The position numbers and the translations under genes are program-made. Of a stretch of 64,000 nucleotides of DNA, positions 12,652-23,639 are shown piece after piece. Origin of the DNA: Zonotrichia leucophrys gambelii (taxonomy: Eukaryota; Chordata; Aves; Passeriformes; Passerellidae); NCBI RefSeq assembly GCF_028769735.1, contig NC_088173.1:15192038-15256037 (forward strand), in the 5' to 3' direction. Numbering within the stretch: position 1 is the first letter of the stretch; every line of letters starts with the position of its first letter. The notes under the pieces are model-generated. The model saw only the letters and a program-made list of their open reading frames with translations. It was not told where the DNA came from and did no database searches.

Positions 12652-12755
12652 ATATTTACATTCTAAGCATAGTAAAACACAACTACTTAGATGAAATTAA
12701 GATATTTACATTCTAAGCATAGTAAAACACGACTACTTAGATGAAATTAAGATAT
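12652..12755. repeat. 50-bp tandem duplication, nearly identical copies
   Basis: Unit one is 12652-12701 and unit two 12702-12751, followed by four bases of a third. The 50-base units differ at a single position (aaaacacAactac versus aaaacacGactac), which suggests a young duplication. The unit itself is plain AT-rich sequence with no coding or regulatory signal I can name. Confidence 0.95.
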
Positions 12756-13311
12756 ATGTAGTAGCAGTACTGGTAACTCAGCAACTGAATTAGCACTGGC
12801 TGAGAGTTCCCGCATGGCTTTGGCTTGCAGGGACAGAGATATTTGACCCCAAATATCTATTATAACACAGTATTTTTCACAGCAGCAAACAGGCATGAAA
12901 ACATCAACAGGAAAAATCTCTCCACCTATTGGGAACTTCTAAAGCCTATCCACACCTCCGAAGGTGGAAAAAACACACCTTCATTTACTTCTTTCAAACC
13001 TAATCTATTCTATTTAAGAGCCATTGTGGAATTAAGGGGGGGTATTAGCTACCACAGAGGTGAAAGAAATTTATTCTACATATTTGTTATGATTGTACTT
13101 GAAATAAAACTGCCCCCTAAGACCACAAAAGAAGTAACTATGTTCCTACATAAAGGTATTTTTTTATTCAGAGACCAATTTACCTTTTTTCCTCTGAAGT
13201 TGAGATCTCTCACTGATTATTTACTGTACTATTATCAATAAGGAAAGGAACAAATCAGATAGGAAACTTGGATTTCTCATGAATTAATAAATATGGTGAG
13301 CAAAGAATTTT
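12756..13311. other. Non-coding DNA with a 138-codon open frame
   Basis: A + strand frame at 12825-13241 runs 138 codons but shows no signal peptide, domain or repeat pattern I recognise. By my rough estimate a frame this long is expected about once by chance in 64 kb of such AT-rich DNA, so I do not call it a gene. Confidence 0.6.
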
Positions 13312-13436
13312 TCACAGAATCACAGAACGCTCTGAGTTGGAAGAGACCCAGAAGGATCATTGAGTCCAGATCTCAGGTGAATGGCCCATACAGACATTGA
13401 ACCCGTGACCCTGGCATTAGCAGTGTCTTGCTCTAA
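13312..13436 (-). mobile_element. SINE: tRNA-Ile head plus CR1 tail, 5' truncated (TguSINE1-like)
   Basis: On the minus strand this reads as a tRNA-Ile-derived part followed by a CR1-like 3' tail. The plus-strand text atggcccatacagacattga (13381) and acccgtgaccctggcattag (13401) is the inverted T-arm and anticodon arm of tRNA-Ile; the B box (gacattgaaccc inverted) lies at 13393-13404. The tail contains ttggaagagaccc and gatcattgagtcc and ends in cacagaatcacagaa, the inverted CR1 terminus. The A box is missing: past gctctaa (13430-13436) the expected D-arm sequence is replaced by unrelated bases. Such SINEs are transcribed by RNA polymerase III and moved by the CR1 machinery; this copy cannot start its own transcription. 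Confidence 0.8.
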
Positions 13437-15230
13437 AAGGTTTCTAAGAACAACACAACTATTTTCACTGTAGTGGGCTTGGAAACCCATACCTTTGAAA
13501 AATATTTTCATTTCCATTTTCTCCCTGTCAGCTTTAAAAAGCAACATAACACACAGAGCTTCCTGGTACATTTTTTTTTCCTCTAGCTTGAATTAAAGAT
13601 CTTTTTAAGAAGGCTACCAAATATTTATATGCACACACACACACACACGTATGTATAATATTTAATTGAATTTGTGTAATGGGCTGTTGAGTGGTAACCC
13701 TCACGATTCAAAGTATACTCTTTGGCCCCCTTGTTTTGTTACAGCAATACTATATTATTTATTTATGATTCCTGCACGACAAAACAATATATTGAATAAA
13801 TTATGTTTTCTCTTCACTCCCTATAATCAAGATAAGCTTTAGAAAAGACACTCTAACACACAAAGACAACCTTCATAACATAGAAAGATGCAATGTCTAA
13901 ATACAGAACAAAATTATAGTAAAGTAAATACAATATTTATAGTAAACGTGAAGTCTAAACCACATGCTAGCAAACTGATAAACTGAAAAATTAAAAGACT
14001 ATTCTGAAAGACTTACTAAAGATACAAATTTCAGACAAACATGTTCTATGCACTGACCAGAAAGTTTGCCAGAAAATACACTTGTAAAATCTATGCAAAT
14101 AATTTGTCTGTACTAGATGGGTTAGGGAGCCACAGACTGCGACAAGAATGGAAAAAAGTGTCAGAAACATTTCATATACAAGACACACTTAGATAAATAC
14201 AGAAGTTTTATGTTTCACACTCGGAGTACCTCAGTAAGCAAGATAAAAGCAATACCTATTTAGAACTGAAACTGCACCACTGTTTTCCTAATGGAGTCCA
14301 ATGCTCTGACATTTTGGCCTAACACACAAGTACCATCATCTAACAATACAACTCACATAGCCTGGAGGCCAACCTCTTAAAAGATAATCTTTTGTATTTA
14401 AATAATTTAAAATTGCAATACATATCTCGGTTCAATAGAAGATTTTGTCATTACTGCTAAATCCTTATTAAATCTAGTGGACCATTAGCGGTGTACTGAT
14501 GCAAACCCCAGGCACTGCCAATCATAGGTTGCTTCTTTCATCTAAAATTCTTGTGACCTCTCTCATAACAATAGCCAGAGTTTTAAAATGCTGGACATGA
14601 TTAGCTTGGAGGAATATTTGCTTCAAAACACAAAGTCTGAGATAAGACTTTGCAAGGATCTTTAAAATAACAGAACCAGTTGGTGTTTAATAGCATACAC
14701 ATCTGAAAGACAAAATCTGCATGCTGCTCATATTATGCATACACGAGTTGTGTTTGCTCTCTAGTACCCAAATGCATCTTGCAAATCCCTGTCCCTTTTG
14801 AATGCCCCATGAAAGGAAGGATCACTAACAAGCTGGCTTACTCAGCAGGTTAACAGCAAGAAAAAACACAACACCCCTCAGAAGAAACCCTCAGAACTCG
14901 TGCTTGCCATTTGATATGAGCAACGCTACAAACTTCCACAGTGCTGCTGAGGTATCTCTGGCAGGGATCAGCATCACCATGACACCTCAGAACCAGGGCA
15001 TGATTGTAACTCCAGCACTGCCTCCCCCCTGCCCACGCTTCTCCCCGCCTGCTCATCTTGTTTAGAGCAGCATCAGTTCATAAATTGAGCTGTTCTGTCT
15101 TCACACACTTACAAGTCAGACTACAGAAATGATTCCAGCAAAGAGGTAACAGACTTATCACATTTGGTAAGGATAACTTCCTCCCGGCACACAACACATC
15201 TGAGCTGCCCACATATTCTGAAGGTGAGAG
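13437..15230. other. AT-rich non-coding DNA
   Basis: No gene recognised. Holds the CA microsatellite at 13632. The slightly less AT-rich piece 14760-15060 carries no recognisable motif or domain. Confidence 0.65.
13632..13648. repeat. (CA)n microsatellite
   Basis: An uninterrupted CA run of about eight units, likely length-polymorphic. Confidence 0.9.
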
Positions 15231-15353
15231 GAAAAAAATCCCAAAAAAATAACCCCCTCCCCCCACCAAAAAAAAAAAACCCCAAAAAAAACCCAAACAA
15301 AAAACACCAAAGCAACCAACCCCCCAAACCCCAACAAACGCAAACAAAAAAAC
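15231..15353 (+). repeat. A/C-rich low-complexity tract
   Basis: About 120 bases of A runs broken by short C runs. Open frames crossing it (Lys/Pro-rich on +, Phe/Gly-rich on -) are artefacts of this composition. C runs of three or more are spaced too far apart for a canonical G-quadruplex on the minus strand. Confidence 0.9.
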
Positions 15354-18300
15354 CTCAGTCCTATAGAAGCCAATTGTATCTATACTCCGTCTTATGTTTA
15401 AAGATGTTTCATACAAGTACAATTACATTCTTGAAAGAGAAAATGTCAAAGAGAAAAAGATGGAAAAGACCAACTTAAATTTCTCAACTGGATTAAGTTT
15501 CTCAAAATGAACAAGAAGTAGGAATGAAGATTGCGAAATGCCTGATGAAACAAAACTAGAAAGAACCAGATTCCGTAAAGCAGTCATTATTCTAAAATTT
15601 GAAATAATCTTCCTGTGGTTACTAAAAATAACCTTTCACAACAGAAATATGATGGTGAAGTCAACAGAAGGAATATAAAGCAAATACTATGCCCTAATGA
15701 AGAGCCAAAGAAGACAAAGACAATTTTATCAAGTGCTAAATTTCAGATAAAGTTTACATTTTCAGTGCCTTTACAGACATTACAGAGTGCAGTTTTATAA
15801 ATGTAAAAGAAAGAATTTAATGTATTAAATATTAAAAAATGCCAATTTCCTTTGTTGTTCCTGAACTACTGGAAATGATCAATTTTTGTTAACAGTTTTA
15901 CATCCCTTTATGTGCTTTTTCCTTGAGCTTCATATGGCAGTTTTCTTACAAAATTATTTCCTGTACGTTTTCTGCTACTGTTTTAACCTTCAGTAACACA
16001 TGATGCAATATCATGTCACTCCTTTTTGATAACGGACAGGTTTCTAGTTAATTAAAGAGATGGAAGGTATTATATAAAATTTCTGCAAAGAAACAATATT
16101 CTTTATTTTTTAATGTTTCTTTATATTACATAAAATATACAACCTGGTGTATATTTTAGTAGTATTTAGTAGTAAGACTCTGTGCATTTTAATATGAAAT
16201 ATTGGATAAATAGAAATTACTAACATTAAACTAGCTTTCAAACAGCTAAGTAGCAAATGGCTTCTTACTAAATGATAATGACTTTATAGTATGAGACTTT
16301 AATAGCTTTGTTATAGTTAAATTTTAAAGGGAAGTTATACATTCTGAAAATGGTAAGATTTGGCATTAGCTAAATCTTGTATTGGACACGCCTATCTGAT
16401 AAGATGAAGAGACATGTCCATATTTTTTTCCAGGGGAAAACATTTAGTTCAGAGAGTCCCTCCTTATGTAACAAGGCAAACATCATAAATCTTGGTCATA
16501 CTCTATTCAAAGTAGTAAATTATGCTTTGCAACAGTTGCACAGAATTTGATAGTACATGTATCTGGTAAAAAAAAAAAACGCATCAAAGTCTACTTTACA
16601 CTTGAAAAGTGGTTAAAGTATAGATCATTTAAAATAATATAAACACAGTTACTTTTCATTGTTGCTTCCACAAGGAAAAACACCTGTAAAATCGCAAATT
16701 GGGCAGAGTTTGACTCCAGACATGAAGGGGTTTCTCTGTCTAGGATTTTTGAGTGCTTCCTTGCCTTGGCTCTTAATTTCATATTTGTCAGATTTTAGCC
16801 TGACTTTTTTCCCCTTATATTATGAGGCCTTTCTGTAAAAGGTACAGTTGTGCTGTGTCAACTGTCTAATTCAACCTTTTCCTGTCTAAAGCTAAAGACT
16901 TCAATATATAATTCTGACACTTGGGATCTTACCCTTTCCCATTATAAAATGTCTCTTTTTGGTTAATAACTAGGAAATATTAAAAAGCATAGGATAAACT
17001 TCATGTTGCTTTGCACAAGATAAATGATGGACTACCAGATGACCTTTTTAGTGGCAAAAATATTGCTTTAGATGAAACTTAAAGAAAGAAGGATAAAATA
17101 ATAATTTTGCATAAGAAAATGTTAGGAAAAAACTTCTCTCTGAAAAAAAAACCCCAACTTTTCTCTCTGAAAAACTAAGGTTTGATAAAAATATACTATA
17201 TTTGTATTATTCTGCATAACTGTCATGTATTTTTGTGTTAGTGCTATTTCTGCAATCTCTACAAAAAACCTTATACTTCTGGAATAAATATTAGTAGAAG
17301 TTACACTGGAACATCCCTTGAGATAGGAGAAAATACCTTCTTTAAAAGTAATCTTAGGAATGAGGATTAAAAAGATAACTTAAAGCTTCATTTCTTTTAT
17401 CTTATCACATCTGAGCTCCCTCAAAGGAAACGAAGCGATAACTACTGCTGGAAAGAAAAACATACTGCACCCTTCTTCCAGGCTGCACCCTTTTAGGTCA
17501 GGTGATGGAGAACCAGAAAGGAGGAAACACATTTTCTTCTTTTTAACAACCATGATTCTCTCAGTAACATGTTTGTAAGTCTACAGGATTAGAATGTAAA
17601 AATTTGTACAGAATTCTACAGGGAAGGGCACTGAGCATTGGTAAGATGTATGCAAAAAACACAGAGGAGATCAGAAGGTGAGGCTGAAACTGGAGAATTG
17701 AAGACCAAAAACACATTTTGACTGCTGCTCAAAGAACGTGTGAAAAATTACATGGCACGTGTCAATAATGGGCTGTGACTCAGGTATGTGTGAGTCTAGC
17801 TGTATGTCCAACAAGGTGGTCCTGGGATGCCTGTAATACACTGTGCAAACTGTAAAGTTCACTTTACTGAATTTTTCTTCCACATCTGGCAAATATTTCT
17901 ATAGAATGAGTTGATAATATTCCTACATATCTCATTTCAGAACAGCCATGTTATCTTGTGGATTAGTTATCAACCATAAGATAGTCTCAACTGCATTTTC
18001 TGTCAACAATTTTGTCACTGTTGTACACTTGGAAGTGTATTGGGGATTGTGCCCTATTAGCCTCTTCACACTGAATAGCAGATCAGTAGAATGTAATTAT
18101 CTGTAAAGTGTTTATCAATATGAGCTAGGATTCCACACACTAATGTTTTATGCAATCTACTCGATTTTTATGGTAGTTATATCTACTCTTTCTGCTCTGG
18201 GAACTATTCTGAAGCATTAATAAACACAGTTTCTGATATCTTGCCAAAAAGATACTGTACTGCATTTAATATTCTTTTAAAATTATATTAATCCATATGA

Positions 18301-18552
18301 ATGAAAACCTTAACTTCGTATAATGTCTGACACAATAATCTAGTTAGCATCTCAGTACCAAACCAGAAATACTATAAAGACAAAATATAACAGCATGAAG
18401 CCATGAATCCCAAAGGATACAATTTGGCAGGTTTTAACTAACTCCAAATTTTATGTTTTCCCCCCAAAGAAAAATTACAGAGTCTTGACTGCACTACAGG
18501 GAAAATATCTAGGAAAACCAAATTCACTTAAAGCTGTAGATACACATTGTGG
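15354..18552. other. AT-rich non-coding DNA, nothing recognised
   Basis: Very AT-rich, with only short frames (73 codons or fewer). No repeat family, RNA or regulatory motif could be assigned. Confidence 0.65.
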
Positions 18553-18995
18553 ACAAGTTAAACATGAGCAGCAATGTGCCCTTGCCTAAAAGAAAGTAAA
18601 TGGGATCCTGGGCTGCATGAGGCAAGCCACTGCCAAGAGCTCAAGGGAAGTGAGGTCTCCCCTCTTGTCAGAGCACTTCTCAGATGCTGGGTCCAGTTCT
18701 GGGCTCCAGTCCACAAGAGAGATGTGGAGCTACTGGCATAGTCCAGCAAAGGGCCCTAGGGACAAACTGAAGCACAGGAGAGCCCCTCTGAATATGGGGG
18801 AAGATTTTATCATCCTGAGTGCTGTAACACAGCCCTCTGCAGATGGATTGTGGACTCTCCATCCCTGGAGATATTCCAAGGCCACGGGACACAGTCCTGA
18901 GCAACCTGCCCTACATGGTCCTGCCTGAGCAGAGGTGTGGAAGCAGATGACCTCCAGAGGTCCCTGCCAACCTCAACCATTCTGTGATTCTGTAA
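18553..18995 (+). mobile_element. CR1 LINE, 3' end with internal deletion
   Basis: This stretch follows the end of CR1 ORF2 and its 3' UTR. acaagttaaacatgagcagc at 18553, tgggatcctgggctgcatga at 18601 and gtccagttctgggctcc near 18691 match the 3' coding part. Near 18751-18761 the text jumps from caaagggcc directly to gacaaactgaagcacagg, skipping roughly 200 bases present in full CR1 copies. It then continues through ccatccctggagatattc (18860), ctgagcaacctgcc (18897) and gacctccagaggtccctgcc (18949), and ends attctgtgattctgtaa (18979). The surviving ORF2 reading is broken. Frames of 60-103 codons on both strands here are shadows of this element. This is the clearest CR1 in the window. Confidence 0.92.
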
Positions 18996-21900
18996 TACTA
19001 TCTTTACAAAGGAAAACAATGAGTTTGTTCATCTGAAAAATGAAAAGATCATTAACTTAATTATTAGTGGGCTGTGAAACCTGTCAAGAGGCACCTCATC
19101 TACCATGGAAGTTAGGATTTAATTATCAGCTGAGATTGACAATTATTTTAGGGAAGGAAATATTTTAAAATATACTCTAAAGAAAAAATATAATTTATCT
19201 TTATTAATAACATCTATTTTTCAGTTCATGCATCTACTGTTCCAACATATCACAAGAAGATTTTTGTATAACTTAGTAAGCTAGTTGTCAAAATAATGAA
19301 TTTATAGGAGCTGGGTATTCGACAAGTTTGTAGTTATTAAGCAAACAGAAGTAACAAAAAACAACTAAGAATGGTAACATAAAAAGAAACAGTAAAAATA
19401 TGCCACAGCAAAATTCTTACAGCTTCAAAGACTTGTTTAGAACTTACACAGATGACTGAAGATTGTTTCCATAAATACTTTATTAATCAAGCATGTCTAA
19501 GTAGTAGAAGGGCTCTGATTCTGAAAACAATTTATTTCTTAATTTAAAGCATAGAATTAAGCCTTCTAAAATCTAAGTGAGCCAAACTAGGAATATATGT
19601 ATACACACATGCATTAGGCATATGGACAGAGATATGGGCAATCAGCAACGTTTTTTTCACGACTCAGGCCTATGTTTTTCACTATGAACTACTGAAATCA
19701 GTCAGATTATACATTTCACTTCTATTTTCCCCTTCTAATACTTCTATTCCTCCAAAATGTGCACATGACACTTGAAAAATTGTCAGCAGAAATAATGAGT
19801 GTTTTCTTTTAGGCTAAAATGAACTTATTTACTCTATAGCACCAATTTGAAGCCCTGCCTTAAATTATAAATTCTATCATTTAAGTATTACACACAATTA
19901 CAATTTATGTACACAAAATCCCTTGCAGTCACTTGGTAAAAAAGAGAAATTTTATAAGTAATTTTAATATTTTTCCTTTTATCATTAGAAGTAGAGTCTG
20001 TGTGTATACATAGCATTTATAACTTGATAAGAAATTATCTTTTTTGTAAGCTTTCAAAATAAAATCTCTTATATCTGGGTCTGCTTCTTAAAAAACCAAG
20101 CAATCAAAACAGCTGCAAAAAAAAACCCCACCAACAAATAAAATGCAACAAGCCAGAATGCTGCCTGTCTGACCAGCAGGATTTTCCAATCTCATACTGC
20201 TTCAAGTCTAAAATATTTTTCTTAAAAAAAAACATAACCAACAACTACTACCACCCCAAACAAAAAAGCACTTTTACAGAGATATAATATACAAACAGAT
20301 TGAGAAACAAATGAAGGCTGTGCAATAGAGCAAGGAAAATATAACTAAATTAAATTCTTCTGTCTGTAAAATGATATTTTTTCTCTAAATATTAAGCACT
20401 ATGCCAAGAATCCTAAATTATATCAAAGGCAAAAATATCAAAGACAAGCACACACAGTGCTTATTTTTCTGTCTTCTTTTAGGCATATGATTATTTACCA
20501 CCCAACAGGTAATTATCCACTTTTCCTTTATTCTAAGCATCTATTCACTCCTCTCGAGTATGTGATTTGCATAAAGATGATCTCCTGGGAGTTTTGGCTC
20601 TATCTTAAAAATCACGATCAATTTCTGTGTAATCCAGCTGGATATGAAGCAAGATATGGCACATAGACGAATGGAAATGTAAGAAGCACCAAAGCGTGAA
20701 AGAAAGTCACCTTGAAGGGATGATACTGCAGCATATTTTGCCTAAGGTTTCATAGCTACATTACACATGCATGTTCAAAACATAAACTGCCTAAGCATAA
20801 GCTGTATGAACAATCACCTAACAGAGCAGCTAAACATTACCAGAATGTACATCCTAGCAAGGTTAACGTGTAAGTAAATTATGCCTTACTGATAATTTGG
20901 GGCTTTTTTTTTCTCTAATTAAGTTGACAAATAAACTCCTGCAAAACACTGAGATAAACCTGGATAAAAATTGGGTTTTTTTCAGCAAAGGGCATCTGTA
21001 TCTAATTTGCCATGCAAAGGCTACAGTATGTTGACTGTCTTCCTGGACCACAAAGAAAAAGGACAAGGTTACAATTTTTGATTAATAGTTTTAAACCTCA
21101 TAATGATGTTGTTCTAGAATTTCTCCAATTTTGGTTGTAAATGTTATCTCAAAACTTCACTTAGTCTCTTCTGCCCCCTTCCGACCCAAAGTCTGGTAGG
21201 TCAGCCCCATTTGCAAAATAGGTTATTTGTTAAAAGTATATTTCCAGGAAAAAAATCAGTACAGAATTCCCCACATAAAGCACCAAAGTTCAGATTTAGA
21301 TTTCATGTAAGAGAACAAAAACTCCAAGGAACTGAATTCTACATACTCCTAGCTGAAAAATGCCTTTTTATACTTATGAACAGCACATTTCAAAACCTTA
21401 TTCAGTTCTCGGGGAACTAATACCAAGTATTTAGAAGAATCCATTCCTCCAATAGCAAGGAAGAAGAGGTAGAAATCTTAATAAAAGTCTTGTTACAGAG
21501 ACAGTAATCCATACCTGATGGTGAAAAAAGTATGGGTTTGAAAAGGGAAATGACTAAACCCTCAATGTCTAAAGAAAAACCCAAATTTTCTAAGGATTAA
21601 CCATGGTACAATTTGTCTCAATAAAAAAATCAGTGGTTTGGACATATTTTAGTCTTCATTATAAGGGCACATTGATGACATTGAAAATACAGACCGGATA
21701 CAACTGCATAGAATAAAAAAAAAAAGCAAAGCTGAAATAGTTCAGGTTTTTTTCATATATTATTCTTTATCATGTGCATGTTTATTGAGAAACATATTAC
21801 AGATACCACAAGGTTATTTGTTTCGTAAGTAACTGTAGAATTGTGTATAAAATTGTGCCAAAAATCTTACTGTTTAGAAAAAAGAATGATTTGCTCTCAA

Positions 21901-23519
21901 CAGAAGCTTGAAGTATTTAAGAAAAACTTACAAATAATAAAAGTAAGTTACGTAGCTCAATATATCTCTAATAATTCTGAGACCTAACCTAGAAGACAGG
22001 GATTTATTTTTTTGAAGATATACTGATTCTAAACCTCCACAAAATAGGCAGTGTATAAGATAGATGTGTGTTTGAATAAGTTTCTTTTGCAAGTGCATAA
22101 AATAACAGAAAAGGTATTTACACATATTTAGCCAAGATCTGAGAGAAATGTCTATACTTTTCATCACTAGACAGATCACACCATATGAAATTATAGCTTT
22201 ATTAAAACTTTTTTCCAGGTGAACATAAATATGTATACCACTGTACATATGTCACACAATAATATGACTTATTTTAGAATTCCCAAGTATAAGAGGTTTA
22301 ATCGTAGTTAATGACTTACTATGGCATAAGGAGGAAGAAATTGGTGCATTGCCTTAAACCTGGGACACATGTCCACAGTTTTTCCACTTGTAATTTCACT
22401 CCAGAAGAATGTGGATTTCCCAGGTAAGGCATACATAAACTGGAAAAAAAAAAGAACAAAACAAAAACAAAACACACCAAAAAATCCACAAAAAAACCCC
22501 TTGAAATTTTCTAACTTGAGTGCTGGAGAGCCAGCTTTTCAGCATAGCCCTGTGCCTAAAACACATAGACCTTTTGTTCTCTCCTTCCTTCACAGAAAGA
22601 CTCGGCTCTCAGACATATTATGTGAAACATATTCAAGAATATTACACTAAGAATGCCAGGAAACGAAAAACTGAGCATGTTGGAACTACAGCTTTCTTCA
22701 GCATTGAACATCAACCCAAATGAGAAATAATACTCTGCTAGCAATTTAGGCAGCAGTATTAGCAGAATAAAGGAACAGAATTTGAAAGATTACTGTTGAA
22801 TGAGATAAAATATGAAATTTAAAAGCCCTTTAAATAACGAGTTTCTTGCTGTTAAAATTTGCTACAGCTAGATAGCAAAACAATTACTTTCTGACAGATT
22901 GTGGGGAAAATAGCAACTTTATTTAAAAGGTAGAAAAATTTAATACAGCTATTTCTTTCTTTATTTCCTCCTTTGTGTTGTCACGCTTTCTGTGAGAGTG
23001 GCTGTCAGGGACTTCTATGGACAATAACAATACAGGAACAAAGGACTGCAAAACATGGTGTTTCTGTAAGTGAACTACCAGTGGACATGCACAATGCTTC
23101 TGCTTCTTTTATAAAATTCCTGTTAAGAGTTGGTCAGGAAATAACATTTTGCCTTTTGAAAAGAAATAAAAATTACCAATGATTCTGCTCCTCTTGTAAG
23201 CTGCCCTTTTAGGGCACATCAGCCTCTTTCTTTTAACTCTGTAACAGCAGCAAGAGATTTCTATATTCTCTGAAATACCACTCAACATATTATAAAATCC
23301 TCATCTAATTGAAAAAAAAAAGGTAAGGACAGTGTGGTGGATTTAATAATATTGAGTGGTCAATATCCCATCCTATTTCTTGGAAATAAATTCATTATTT
23401 GCCCAAATATCTTGCAACAGTAGCCTGCGCAAGTTTTCTTTCCTGCTGAAACTGCAGACATTTCTAGCATGTTTGCTGCACAACATGAAAAATTTGCAGT
23501 GTTTTTGAAGTATAGTAAC
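18996..23519. other. AT-rich non-coding DNA, nothing recognised
   Basis: No gene. Low-complexity A/C stretches occur near 20110-20130, 20222-20275 and 22443-22500. The largest frame is 106 codons (- at 21928-22248), hydrophobic with no family match, and expected by chance. Confidence 0.65.
22443..22500 (+). repeat. A/C-rich low-complexity tract
   Basis: A runs interrupted by single C or short C groups, the same kind of tract as at 15231 and 45453. Confidence 0.8.
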
Positions 23520-23550
23520 TTTTTTTTTGTGTATTTTTTTTTTTTTTTTT
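23520..23550 (+). repeat. T-rich homopolymer tract
   Basis: Nine T, then gtgta, then 17 T. Likely length-variable. Confidence 0.9.
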
Positions 23551-23591
23551 ATCCAACTGGAAACCTCAGATGGCATTCCTGTGAGCATGAG

Positions 23592-23639
23592 TTATATTCC
23601 TCACTTATGTGAGGAATATAAAAACACTTAGGTGTTTTT
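23592..23639. repeat. Two adjacent perfect hairpins
   Basis: The first is ttatattcctcac (23592-23604), loop ttat, then its exact complement at 23609-23621. The second is aaaaacac (23620-23627), loop ttag, then gtgttttt (23632-23639). They share two bases. Stems are 13 and 8 bp without mismatch. No gene end is nearby, so a terminator role is not supported. Confidence 0.85.

Noticed and set aside
12825..13241. 138-codon + frame as a gene
   Set aside because: Roughly one such frame is expected by chance in this much AT-rich sequence; no domain, promoter or splice context.
15253..15294. G-quadruplex on the minus strand
   Set aside because: Only two of the C runs are close; the other gaps exceed seven bases.
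15078..15478. Phe/Gly-rich (-) and Lys/Pro-rich (+) frames
   Set aside because: Produced by the A/C-rich low-complexity tract at 15231-15353.
18558..19019. Frames of 63-103 codons on both strands
   Set aside because: Shadows of the deleted CR1 copy; the reading is not a continuous ORF2.
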